Source: BS750m-G4 sp964472195
GTDB lineage: Bacteria; Bacteroidota; Ignavibacteria; Tepidaquicellales; Tepidaquicellaceae
DNA: 33,586 nucleotides
Direction of reading: 5' to 3'
Assembly (NCBI GenBank): GCA_964472195.1
Contig: CAYYJH010000023.1
Location: 1 to 33,586, forward strand
The notes under the pieces: generated by a model
Databases searched by the model: none
What the model was told of the DNA's origin: nothing
What the model saw: only the letters and a program-made list of their open reading frames with translations
Made by a program: the position numbers and the translations under genes
Part shown: positions 8,307 through 16,769 of the stretch, piece after piece
How the letters are laid out: the number at the start of each line of letters is the position of its first letter
Numbering within the stretch: the first letter of the stretch is position 1

Positions 8307-9500
8307 TTATGATAGTTTATTTAAACACCCCTTTAGTCTATCGAAACTTTCTTCTATATCATTGTCGAGTCCAACTGAAAACCTTATCAAACCTTTACCA
8401 AGCCCCATTTCTTCCTGCTCTTCTTTGGGTATTTCAGACGAAGTACTATGGCTAGGAGAGCTAAACAATGTTTTAAAGTACCCGAGACTGACAGCAAGGT
8501 AGCCGATTTTTTCTTCCTGCATTAAGGTCATTAGAATTTTTGCTTTCCTTTCGTCTTCAACATCCAAAGCTACTATTCCACCATAACCAAATCCTTCATT
8601 CATCATACTTGTCATTAGTTCATGTTGACCATGACTTTTCAAGCCTGGATAAAAAACTTTAAAGCCTAATTTTTCAAACTGCTCCGCAAAATACATGGCA
8701 TTCTTACTATGCTTCTGCATCCTTATATGAAGACTGTGTAAGTTTTTAAGAATACTTGCCGCGCGAAAGCTATCTAAAACCGGACCGAGAAGCATGCTTG
8801 CACCCGCGGTAATGTCATTAAGCTGGTTAATAAACTCGTCACTTGCACATACACAACCAGCAACACAATCGCTGGTACCATTAATAAACTTTGTCATACT
8901 GTGAACAACAATATCTGCTCCCAATCTTACAGGAGATATAATCATCGGGCTGAAAGTATTGTCAACAACCATTGTAATATTATTATCTCTCGCAATTTTG
9001 CTTAGTGCTGGAATGTCTGCAACATCGAGTAAAGGATTACTCATCGTTTCACAATATAACACTTTTGTTTTCTTTGAAATCGCGTTCTTAACTTCTTCAT
9101 GGTTTACAATATTTACGAACTTCGTTTGAATATTAAATTTTGGTAAAAAATTCTTAAATAAAGCATACGTTCCACCATATATCGTTTGGCTGGAAACAAT
9201 CTGGTCACCAGCGTTACATAATTGCATAATTGTACAATTGATAGCCCCCATACCGGAAGCGGTAACCTGTGCTGATTCAGTATCTTCGAGTCTTGAAAGA
9301 GCTCCCGCGAGACCTTTATTGGTTGGGTTCCAATGTCTCGAATATAAAAAACATCCCTCTATCTCATGGTCGAAAAGTTCTTCCATTGCCTCGGGATTAA
9401 GAAATGTGTACGTAGATGAATCTGTTATAGAAGGATTTACATCACCATATTCACCAAAGACAAGGAAATCGTGTATTCTACTGCTTGGATCAAATTTCAT
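8307..9500 (-). CDS. Cys/Met-metabolism PLP enzyme (methionine gamma-lyase/trans-sulfuration type)
   Basis: A 397-residue PLP-dependent enzyme of the cystathionine gamma-synthase / methionine gamma-lyase / O-acylhomoserine sulfhydrylase fold. Visible marks are SRHWNPTNKGL, ASGMGAIN, the aromatic stacking segment QTIYGGTYALF, VVDNTFSP with the PLP-binding Asp, and HSMTKFINGTSD with Lys204 as the PLP lysine. The Cys that follows YG in well-studied methionine gamma-lyases (YGCT) is Gly here (YGGT), so lyase specificity is uncertain. An AGGAG sits 7 bases before the ATG. It begins 26 bases after ccoS and ends 79 bases before ccoNO, so it is embedded in the oxidase locus on the same strand. A link to sulfur or copper-thiol metabolism is only a guess. 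Confidence 0.88.
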   Translation of the reverse strand: MKFDPSSRIHDFLVFGEYGDVNPSITDSSTYTFLNPEAMEELFDHEIEGCFLYSRHWNPTNKGLAGALSRLEDTESAQVTASGMGAINCTIMQLCNAGDQIVSSQTIYGGTYALFKNFLPKFNIQTKFVNIVNHEEVKNAISKKTKVLYCETMSNPLLDVADIPALSKIARDNNITMVVDNTFSPMIISPVRLGADIVVHSMTKFINGTSDCVAGCVCASDEFINQLNDITAGASMLLGPVLDSFRAASILKNLHSLHIRMQKHSKNAMYFAEQFEKLGFKVFYPGLKSHGQHELMTSMMNEGFGYGGIVALDVEDERKAKILMTLMQEEKIGYLAVSLGYFKTLFSSPSHSTSSEIPKEEQEEMGLGKGLIRFSVGLDNDIEESFDRLKGCLNKLS

Positions 9501-9526
9501 GATAAAACTCCTTTTAAATTTTATTT

Positions 9527-9685
9527 TTAATTTTTATGTTCGTTTTCAGATTCATCAAATAGAATTCTTACCGAGGGTGTGTATTTATCTTCATACTGTC
9601 CGTTCTTGACAGCCCATAAAAAAGCAACGAGGAAACCTAATGCAACAAACAGGCTAACTGAAATTAACAGAATTATTACTTCCAT
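9527..9685 (-). CDS. ccoS: cbb3 oxidase maturation protein CcoS
   Basis: A 52-residue protein found by direct translation, starting MEVIILLISVSLFVALGFLV and continuing AFLWAVKNGQYEDKYTPSVR to ILFDESENEHKN. It has one membrane helix and the CcoS hallmark FLWAVKNGQYED with a downstream RILFDE. CcoS is required for incorporating redox cofactors into cbb3 oxidase. Its ATG overlaps the ccoI stop codon by one base (TAATG), implying translational coupling with the copper ATPase, the usual ccoI-ccoS pairing. Confidence 0.95.
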   Translation of the reverse strand: MEVIILLISVSLFVALGFLVAFLWAVKNGQYEDKYTPSVRILFDESENEHKN

Positions 9686-12120
9686 TATAATAATCCTTTT
9701 CTTCTTGCAAAAAAATTTGTTGAAAGTACAGCAAACATAACCACAGAAATCGAACTTATGGGCATTAATATTGCTGCAACAATAGGAGAAACGAATCCCT
9801 GAACCGCGAGAGTTAATCCCGCAACATTGTAAACAAATGAAATAATGAAACTAACAAAGATAAGTTTCATACTTATACGGGAAAAGTTGATAAGGTTTTC
9901 AATCTTCGGAAAATTCTCGGCTTCTAAGATAGCATCACAAGCAGGTGAAAAACTCATAGTACTTTCAGTGATGGATACACCGACATTGCTTTGCTTTAAC
10001 GCCCCGGCATCATTAAGTCCATCTCCAAACATTAACACATTATTATCTTTTGTTTGCAATGACTTTACAAACTCAAGCTTGCTTTTAGGTGCTTGCTTGA
10101 AATAAAGCCGGGATAAATCACCGAATATTTTTCCGAGCCTTTGTTTTTCATTTTCATTGTCGCCGGAAAGCAAATATAATTTAAAATCTTTTCTTAAATT
10201 AGTTATGACTTCCTGTAAACTATTCCTGTAAGAATTCTCAATATTGAAATACCCTTTTACATCATTATCGATAGAAACATAAACTTTCGATGAGCTGCCG
10301 AAACTACCTTTGCTAAGATTATCCTCATAAATACTTTCCCCTGTTACAAAATAATCCGAACCTAAAACAACTTTCTTGTCAAGTATTCTCCCCTTTAAAC
10401 CTTTACCAAACATCTCTTGAAAGTCAGTAACCCCGTGTATGTCCTCTATGTCGATAGAATCATATAATATTTTACTTAATGTGTGTGTTGAATGTCTAAC
10501 GAGTGATTTAATAAGGCATTTTTCGAAAGGCGTGAGCTTTGAACCCGTAAACTTCACTTCAGAATTACCGGTTTTCGTAATTGTGCCTGTCTTATCGAAT
10601 ACAATTGTTTTTATTTTTGCTAACTGTTCAATAATAGATGTATTCTTTAAATAAAATTTATTTTTCCCGTATATCCGAAGAGAGTTACCAAGTGTGAAGG
10701 GTACGGAAAGTGCCAGGGCACACGGGCAGGCAATAATTAAAACCGCAGTAAAAACATTAAAAGCGGATGATACATCTATGCTAAACCAATAGACTCCAGA
10801 TGCTATCGCAATTAAAAGTACTGTAAGTGTGAAATATTTAGACACCGAATTTGCAATTCCTGTAATAAGACTGGAATCTTTTTTTTTAAAAATTTCGTTA
10901 TTCCAAAGTTGTGTTAAATAACTTTGTGATACATCTTTGATAACCTCCATCTCTACTGAATTTCCACACTGCCTGCCCCCCGCATATATTATTTCCCCAA
11001 GAACTTTATTAACAGGGAGTGACTCTCCCGTCACAAAACTATAATCAATGCTTGCATTTCCTTTAAACAGAATTGAATCAGCCGGAATTAACTCCTGGTT
11101 TCTGATAATTATTCGATCACCCTTTTTAAGTTTTGAAACCGGTATGGTCGTTTCTTTACCAGATTTTATTGTTACTACCGAAAGCGGAAAATACGATTTG
11201 TAGCTCCTTTCAAAATTTAAAGTATCATATGTTTTACTTTGAAAGAGTTTTCCTAATAGTAAAAAGAAAACAAGTCCTGATAGTGAGTCAAGGTAACCGG
11301 TTCCGTATTGAGTAACTATTTCGAAGAGACTTCTTAAAAACAATACAGAAATACCAAGAGATATTGGAAAATCGATGTTAATAAATTTCTTCTTAAGCCC
11401 TTTTAATGCTGATATAAAGTAATCAGAACTACAATAGACAACAACCGGTAAAGATAAAAACAAACTAAGATAACCGAAAAAAATTCTTAATCCGGGATTT
11501 ACCACAGTACTTATAGAAAGGTAATCGGGAAAACTATATAACATGATATTCCCGAAAGCAAATCCCGCAATGCCTATTTTAGAATATAGGCTTTTATTCG
11601 ATCCACTGTTCAGCTCCTTTTCAACTTCATTGTGATTAATCTGTGGTTCATAACCCAACGAATCGAGTAGAATTACAATTTCTTTTAACGAGATTTCTTT
11701 TTCGGAATATTTTATTTTTAATCTCTTCTGAACAAAATCTACCTGTGAATAAATAATATTGGAATTGAACTTATAAAGATTTTCAAGAAGCCATATACAT
11801 GAACTGCAATGCATTTGGGGGATGCGAAAAGTAACTGTACTGATTATACCATCTGTAAAATCCAATATTTGCAACTTTGTCTGTTCATCATCGAGATACT
11901 CGTATTTATTATCTTTCTTTTTTGACTTTAGCGAAATACCTGTATAGTCTTCAAAAGTGTAGTATTTGCATAGATTATTTTCAGCTAAAATTTCATAAAC
12001 TGTTTTACAACTGTGACAGCAAAAGACCTTTTCATCTTGTGCTATTGAATTATCTTTACAAACATCGCCACAGTGATAACAGATTAAGGCATTTGCAGAT
12101 ATAATTTCGGGTTTAATCAT
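9685..12120 (-). CDS. ccoI: Copper-transporting P1B-type ATPase CcoI/FixI
   Basis: An 811-residue heavy-metal P-type ATPase, slow copper exporter type, that supplies copper for the CuB centre of cbb3 oxidase. The N-terminus has a Cys-rich metal-binding domain (Cys14, 17, 21, 34, 35, 38), then an HMA domain with MHCSSC (Cys105, Cys108). Membrane helices follow, then the TGES actuator motif, the CPC metal site (Cys465-Pro-Cys467), the phosphorylation motif DKTGT with Asp509, and MFGDGLNDAGAL. All required catalytic residues are present and length is normal for FixI. The stop codon overlaps ccoS. The upstream gap of 120 bases to the kinase gene may hold its promoter, but no convincing box was seen. 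Confidence 0.97.
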   Translation of the reverse strand: MIKPEIISANALICYHCGDVCKDNSIAQDEKVFCCHSCKTVYEILAENNLCKYYTFEDYTGISLKSKKKDNKYEYLDDEQTKLQILDFTDGIISTVTFRIPQMHCSSCIWLLENLYKFNSNIIYSQVDFVQKRLKIKYSEKEISLKEIVILLDSLGYEPQINHNEVEKELNSGSNKSLYSKIGIAGFAFGNIMLYSFPDYLSISTVVNPGLRIFFGYLSLFLSLPVVVYCSSDYFISALKGLKKKFINIDFPISLGISVLFLRSLFEIVTQYGTGYLDSLSGLVFFLLLGKLFQSKTYDTLNFERSYKSYFPLSVVTIKSGKETTIPVSKLKKGDRIIIRNQELIPADSILFKGNASIDYSFVTGESLPVNKVLGEIIYAGGRQCGNSVEMEVIKDVSQSYLTQLWNNEIFKKKDSSLITGIANSVSKYFTLTVLLIAIASGVYWFSIDVSSAFNVFTAVLIIACPCALALSVPFTLGNSLRIYGKNKFYLKNTSIIEQLAKIKTIVFDKTGTITKTGNSEVKFTGSKLTPFEKCLIKSLVRHSTHTLSKILYDSIDIEDIHGVTDFQEMFGKGLKGRILDKKVVLGSDYFVTGESIYEDNLSKGSFGSSSKVYVSIDNDVKGYFNIENSYRNSLQEVITNLRKDFKLYLLSGDNENEKQRLGKIFGDLSRLYFKQAPKSKLEFVKSLQTKDNNVLMFGDGLNDAGALKQSNVGVSITESTMSFSPACDAILEAENFPKIENLINFSRISMKLIFVSFIISFVYNVAGLTLAVQGFVSPIVAAILMPISSISVVMFAVLSTNFFARRKGLL

Positions 12121-12240
12121 TTACTCAAATTATTCATAAGCTTTAAAAAACAGGCAGGAAAACAATTAATTATGATTCTGTAAAACTTATTAGAAAATTA
12201 CTACAATGTTCCAGTAAGAAAAGGAAACATATTAAGTGTA

Positions 12241-14004
12241 TTACTTCTTTATATATTTCTCGACAATTTTATAAAACTCCTCTTTAACAAAAGGCTTCGA
12301 AAGATAATCATCCATTCCAACATCTAAGCATTTTTCTTTGTCAGCTTTTACCGAATATGCTGTTATACCTATTATCGGAGTATGCTTACCCGTTCCCTTC
12401 TCAATCTCTCTTATAATTGATGTGGCTTCAAGACCATCCATTACCGGCATTTGAACATCCATTAATATAATGTCGAACCTGTTCTCTTCCATTGCGTCGA
12501 ATATTTTTAATCCATTTTCTACAATGACAACATTATAACTTTTTCTCATCAGCAGCTCTTTCACAAGCCTTTGATTAACAATATTATCTTCTGCAACCAG
12601 GATTTTGACAGTATCATCTTTTTTGACCACTGCTTTCTTCTCTACACCTACTTTAGGAGTTTTATCAGCCAGCTTAGATTTATCGAATAACAACTCAAAT
12701 GTGACAACACTTCCAATACCCACTTTGCTTTCAACTTTTAATTCACCATTCATCATTCCGACAAGGTGTTTTACAATAGCTAATCCCAACCCGGTTCCTT
12801 TGTATTCGAGATCAGGAGTGTAATCCGAATTGCTAATATTTATAAAAAGGTTATCAAGAGTCTCTTTGGGAAAACCTATCCCTGTATCTTTAACCTCAAA
12901 TAACAATCGCACTTTATCATTTTCGCTCAAGGTTTCGGTAAGGTTTATATCTATAGATCCTTTCTCGGTATATTTAATGGAGTTCTTTAATAAGTTTATT
13001 ATTATCTGATTAATCCTGAGCGGATCACCTATTATATTATATTTAATCTTATCCTGAACATTAAGTTTTAATGACAGTTTCTTTTTTCGAGCATCGAAAT
13101 CCAATATTTGGCATGTTTTATAAATAAGATCTCTAATATTAAATTCAATAGTCTCAAGCTTAAGCTTACCGGTTTCAATGCGTGAGAAGTCAAGTATGTC
13201 ATTAATTATAGCTAATAGTGTGCTCGATGAAAAATTAATTATCTCAAGATATTCTTTTTGTTCCTTCGTCAAATTTGTCAAAAACATCAACTCCGTCATG
13301 CCTATAATACCACTCATAGGTGTTCTTACTTCCTGGCTCATGTTTGCTAAGAATTGTGTTTTTGCATCATTCATAGTTTCTGCTTTCTTTTTTTGCTTTG
13401 TTAATTCAATCTCCCTGTTTTTCATGTCAGATATATCAAGTGATATCTTTACAAAATCCGTAGATTTGTCATCAGGATTAAAGACAGAAACAAAAGATGC
13501 CAATTCCCAAAATTTCAAACCATTCATTTTCTTAAAGCACAACTCGCTGAATCTTTCTTTACCGCTTCTCAGGTCTTCAAGAATACGAAAAAAATCCTCT
13601 GATTTCAGCTCTGCAAATTCGCTCAGGTTCTTTCCGATTACATCGTTAGACTTGTACCCGCTTATCCTTGTGAATTGTGAATTAACAAATCTTATTATTC
13701 CTTTGTCATCGGTAATTGTTATTATAAACGAACTCTGCTCGAGTGCTTTCGTTAAAGAAGAAGATACTTCTTCGTATTGATCGCTTCTCTTTACAGAGAG
13801 GTAAACTAAAAAATTGAAAATGATAGCAGTGAGTAAAAGAAATGCAAATGGTCCAATAAGCTCTGTACCAATTAAACTTTCCGTCTCAGATACAGAATCA
13901 AGCGACGATCGGTAAAAAATTAATAACAGAATTCCTAAAATAAGATAATACAGCGTTATCTTTAATGAAAACTTAAATCTCGTATTCTTAATTGAATTAA
14001 ACAT
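12241..14004 (-). CDS. Hybrid sensor kinase/receiver with Gln in place of the phosphoacceptor His
   Basis: A 587-residue membrane hybrid kinase. There are two membrane helices (about 13-31 and 50-72), a PAS domain (about 85-195), a dimerisation region, an HATPase domain and a C-terminal receiver (about 468-587). ATP-site boxes look intact: NQIIINLLKNSIKY (N box), DTGIGFP (G1) and GTGLGLAIVKHL (G2). The receiver keeps AEDN, Asp516 in LMDVQMP, and Lys in YLSKPF. The H-box, however, reads LANMSQEVRTPM, where Gln224 (codon CAG at 13333-13335) replaces the histidine of the usual MSHE(I/V)RTPM. If real, normal autophosphorylation is impossible. It precedes ccoI on the same strand by 120 bases, so it may act on oxidase expression, but no separate DNA-binding regulator is nearby. 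Confidence 0.93.
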   Translation of the reverse strand: MFNSIKNTRFKFSLKITLYYLILGILLLIFYRSSLDSVSETESLIGTELIGPFAFLLLTAIIFNFLVYLSVKRSDQYEEVSSSLTKALEQSSFIITITDDKGIIRFVNSQFTRISGYKSNDVIGKNLSEFAELKSEDFFRILEDLRSGKERFSELCFKKMNGLKFWELASFVSVFNPDDKSTDFVKISLDISDMKNREIELTKQKKKAETMNDAKTQFLANMSQEVRTPMSGIIGMTELMFLTNLTKEQKEYLEIINFSSSTLLAIINDILDFSRIETGKLKLETIEFNIRDLIYKTCQILDFDARKKKLSLKLNVQDKIKYNIIGDPLRINQIIINLLKNSIKYTEKGSIDINLTETLSENDKVRLLFEVKDTGIGFPKETLDNLFINISNSDYTPDLEYKGTGLGLAIVKHLVGMMNGELKVESKVGIGSVVTFELLFDKSKLADKTPKVGVEKKAVVKKDDTVKILVAEDNIVNQRLVKELLMRKSYNVVIVENGLKIFDAMEENRFDIILMDVQMPVMDGLEATSIIREIEKGTGKHTPIIGITAYSVKADKEKCLDVGMDDYLSKPFVKEEFYKIVEKYIKK

Positions 14005-14058
14005 ATTTGTTTGGATGGAGTCCTTTTTGAATATTAAAGTTTAAAATATAGAAATCAG

Positions 14059-14074
14059 TTATTGAAATCAATAA
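14059..14074. promoter_or_regulatory. 16-bp palindrome upstream of the kinase gene (candidate operator)
   Basis: The site TTATTGAAATCAATAA has perfect 7-base arms (TTATTGA and TCAATAA) around a 2-base centre. It lies 55 bases upstream of the kinase start and 41 bases beyond the stop of the WKSDA gene. It is not a standard FNR box (TTGAT-N4-ATCAA) and no T-run follows on either strand, so an operator is more likely than a terminator. AT-richness makes chance occurrence possible. Confidence 0.3.
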
Positions 14075-14114
14075 TTTACATCATCTCTTATCATTCTTGC
14101 GGTAGATATAATAA

Positions 14115-14432
14115 TTAATCCTTCCACCCTGCATCGGATTTCCATTCCGTAAAATAAATAATCAAATTAGCATCGCTCTTCCAGTTTGTAAAATATATTT
14201 TCCAATCGGCATCGCTCTTCCATTCTGTAAAATACCAGATACCACTGTTTGGATTAGCATCACTCTTCCAGCTCGTAACGTAAACAACCATTTCGGCATC
14301 GCTCTTCCAATTTGTTACATAGACAATTTTATCGGCATCACTCTTCCAATTTGTCACATAAACGACCTGTGTAAAAGAATTTTTAAAGCAGAGAATAAAA
14401 ATAAAAATTGCAATAATAATTAGATTTCTCAT
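14115..14432 (-). CDS. Exported protein of six WKSDA repeats (DUF6150-like)
   Basis: A 105-residue protein with a signal peptide (about residues 1-22, ending SFTQ) followed by nothing but repeats. Six units of the form (I/V)-(V/I/W)-Y-(V/F)-T-x-WKSDA fill residues 23-105, with the invariant Trp at 29, 42, 55, 71, 84 and 97. The spacing is 13, 13, 16, 13, 13, so two triplets are separated by a three-residue insertion (NPNSG). The end is AGWKD. The layout, a Y-V-x repeat with a central N-x-G-(L/I)-WY and a terminal AGW, resembles the DUF6150 family as I recall it. No function is known to me. It is probably a small all-beta or knotted repeat protein in the periplasm or outside. It has its own divergent upstream region. 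Confidence 0.85.
   Translation of the reverse strand: MRNLIIIAIFIFILCFKNSFTQVVYVTNWKSDADKIVYVTNWKSDAEMVVYVTSWKSDANPNSGIWYFTEWKSDADWKIYFTNWKSDANLIIYFTEWKSDAGWKD
14118..14366 (-). repeat. 39-bp coding tandem repeat (six units, WKSDA)
   Basis: Six copies of a near-39-base unit lie inside the small exported-protein gene. On the plus strand each shows the word GCATC(G/A)CTCTTCCA or a close variant, which encodes WKSDA on the minus strand. One interval is 48 bases because of three extra codons. Codon use varies between copies (GAT constant, TGG and AAG constant, flanks variable), which argues for an old, selected repeat rather than very recent slippage. Confidence 0.85.
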
Positions 14433-14635
14433 TAGAGTGAATATATTTAAGTATTACCAAGTTAATTATAATTAGCTGAATAATAAATACATCTTCTGAT
14501 GGAATAAATGAGACAAAATAATTCGATATATAGTTTGAAAACATTTTTCTATTTTAAGTTTTAATAATTTGCAATACAATTAAATTTAAAAAGGATAGCC
14601 AACAGAAAATCCACTGAAACAACTTTAACAAAATC

Positions 14636-15265
14636 ATGAAAAGCATTATAACAAAAGAAATTATAAGTAAAGGATATACTTACACGCAGTATATAAATCT
14701 AATTAACAATTTACTTAACGAAGGCAGAACAACGGGTAATGACCAATCAGAAATAAAGATAAACTTCACTAATATCAATGCCCATAGAATGAAGCGGTTG
14801 TATAACACAACCAGGATAATTGATGAATTAAAAAAAGAAACCGTTGATCTACAAGATAAATGGATATGGCTTGTAATTACTGAAGCATGGTGCGGTGACG
14901 CTGCACAAAACAACCCGGTCATTGCAAAGATAGCTGAAATCAATCCTGATATTGAGTTGAAATTTATTTTGAGAGATGAAAATCTAAGCGTAATGGATGC
15001 ATACTTAACAAACGGGAGTCGGTCTATCCCAAAACTTATTTGTTTAGAGTCAAAAACACTCGATGAAATCGGTACCTGGGGTCCTCGTCCTAAAGCCGCT
15101 CAAAAAAGAGTCATGAAGGACAAAGCTAATCCAAACGTAACACACGATGAAATGGTTAAAAATAACCAAATATGGTACTTAGAAGATAAAACCATCTCAA
15201 TTCAAAATGAGTATCTTGAGCTAATCAAAAAATGGAAGTGGAAATCTTCCAAAAATAAAAAATGA
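14636..15265 (+). CDS. Thioredoxin-like protein with a CGDA active site
   Basis: A 209-residue cytoplasmic protein of the Thioredoxin_9-type family. The active-site loop reads TEAWCGDAAQN, so Cys86 is present but the position of the second redox cysteine is Ala89 (CGDA). The cis-proline loop is GSRSIPKLI, and the helical N-terminal extension (about 1-75) is typical of this family. A single-cysteine site cannot form the usual internal disulfide, so a reductase-like or monothiol role is possible, but the function is not established. No signal peptide is visible. The gene starts a plus-strand run; the 203-base divergent gap upstream shows no convincing promoter. It lies 110 bases before the M16 peptidase. 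Confidence 0.85.
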   Translation: MKSIITKEIISKGYTYTQYINLINNLLNEGRTTGNDQSEIKINFTNINAHRMKRLYNTTRIIDELKKETVDLQDKWIWLVITEAWCGDAAQNNPVIAKIAEINPDIELKFILRDENLSVMDAYLTNGSRSIPKLICLESKTLDEIGTWGPRPKAAQKRVMKDKANPNVTHDEMVKNNQIWYLEDKTISIQNEYLELIKKWKWKSSKNKK

Positions 15266-15375
15266 TTAATCTTATAATAAAATTTCAAACAAGGTCAAGA
15301 ACATTTCATATTTGTATTTTAACCTTTTACTCTTTTAACTCTAATTTATAAAGATAGAACTGAAAACAATTCATT

Positions 15376-16728
15376 ATGAAAAAAATAATTTTACAACTTG
15401 TTTTAATAGCAACTTTTATTTCAGTAAACACCGTTCAGAATCATCCTGTTGACAACATATTACCAAATCCAATCTTTCAATACAAATTGCCAAATGGTTT
15501 GAACGTTGTAACCGTTCCCTTTAATAGTCCTGGAATTGCCGCATTCATAATTGTTGTCCGGGCGGGCTCTAGAAATGAAGTAGAAGAGGGTGTCACTGGA
15601 TTCGCTCATTTCTTTGAACACATGATGTTCAGGGGTACAGATAAATATTCAAAGGAACAATATGATGACGTATTAAAATCTATCGGTGCGACTTCAAACG
15701 CATACACATCAAACGATAGAACTGTTTACCACATAGTCGGTGATGCCAACAAGTTAAAGTTAATGTTTGAAATTGAATCGGACAGATTTCAGAACTTGCA
15801 TTATTCGGAACACGATTTTAAAACCGAAGCCGGGGCTGTAAAGGGAGAGTACACAAAAAATCGTGCAAGTCCATACGGACAATTGGAAGAAAAAATAAAG
15901 GAGACTGCGTTCGTTAAACATACTTACAGGCATACAACTATGGGCTTCTATGAAGATGTCGTCAATATGCCTAATCAATACGATTACTCATTGAAATTTT
16001 TTGAAAGGTTTTATAAACCAGAATATTGTACAATAATTGTAACCGGTGATGTTAATCCTGACAATGTAAATTCGCTCGCTGAAAAATATTTTGGTAAATG
16101 GGAACGGGGAAACTATACGCCTGATATACCTGTGGAGCCACAACAAAACGAAAAACGATATGTTCATATACAAAATGCTTCGATTCCACCATATCTCTCA
16201 CTTAATTATAAGGGTCCTGCATACAGTGATAAGGAAATCGATATACCGGCGCTGAAAGTTATATCAAGTATATTGTTTTCGAAAAGATCAGAACTCTACC
16301 GGAAACTAATTGTGAAGGAAAATAAAGTGCGGTATATATACGGTAATATTCCGACAAGCCGTGATCCCGACCTGATAGAAATTAATGTTTCTCTTGTAAA
16401 AAGAGAAGATTTTCCGTACGTACTAAATGAAATTGAAAATGCAATTGATAAACTCAAAACAACACCCTTAGAAGATAATCTTATTAAAGATGCAATCTCA
16501 AATGTAAAATACAGTTTTGCAATGAGGCTTGATACTCCGGGTTCTGTAGCACATTCACTCGCACATTATATTTCGCTAACCGGGGATCCCGAATCGCTTA
16601 ACAAACATTTTTCTTTGTATGATAATATTACGAAGGAAAATATTATTAAGATTGCAAATAAATATTTTGTAGATAAAACTTTAACTGTTGCAACAATATC
16701 CTCGGAAGAAAGTGAAAAACTAAATTAA
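15376..16728 (+). CDS. M16-family zinc peptidase, catalytic subunit
   Basis: A 450-residue exported zinc protease with an N-terminal signal (about 1-20). The inverted zinc motif HFFEH is at 78-82 (His78, Glu81, His82), and Glu158 in AVKGEY lies 76 residues after His82, matching the third zinc ligand spacing of pitrilysin and mitochondrial processing peptidases. Family features such as FAHFFEHMMFRGT, SNAYTSNDRT and the C-terminal M16 half are present. In many bacteria such a subunit pairs with an inactive partner encoded next door, as here. Substrates are unknown; it likely degrades peptides in the periplasm. The next gene starts 41 bases downstream. Confidence 0.95.
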   Translation: MKKIILQLVLIATFISVNTVQNHPVDNILPNPIFQYKLPNGLNVVTVPFNSPGIAAFIIVVRAGSRNEVEEGVTGFAHFFEHMMFRGTDKYSKEQYDDVLKSIGATSNAYTSNDRTVYHIVGDANKLKLMFEIESDRFQNLHYSEHDFKTEAGAVKGEYTKNRASPYGQLEEKIKETAFVKHTYRHTTMGFYEDVVNMPNQYDYSLKFFERFYKPEYCTIIVTGDVNPDNVNSLAEKYFGKWERGNYTPDIPVEPQQNEKRYVHIQNASIPPYLSLNYKGPAYSDKEIDIPALKVISSILFSKRSELYRKLIVKENKVRYIYGNIPTSRDPDLIEINVSLVKREDFPYVLNEIENAIDKLKTTPLEDNLIKDAISNVKYSFAMRLDTPGSVAHSLAHYISLTGDPESLNKHFSLYDNITKENIIKIANKYFVDKTLTVATISSEESEKLN

Positions 16729-16769
16729 ATTGTTCCTAAATCTCATAATTAATTAAACCCTTAATATAA

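Noticed and set aside
12198..12217. Inverted repeat TTACT...AGTAA upstream of ccoI as a copper operator
   Set aside because: Only five-base arms, in AT-rich DNA, and it does not match the known copper box TACA-NN-TGTA.
13178..13780. A 200-residue open frame antisense to the kinase
   Set aside because: It lies wholly inside a well-supported kinase gene on the other strand, has low-complexity Ser/Phe/Ile composition and no family motif; a shadow of the real gene.
14118..14366. Regular repeat spacing that might look like a CRISPR array
   Set aside because: The period is about 39 bases without variable spacers, and every unit encodes WKSDA in an open frame with a signal peptide in front.
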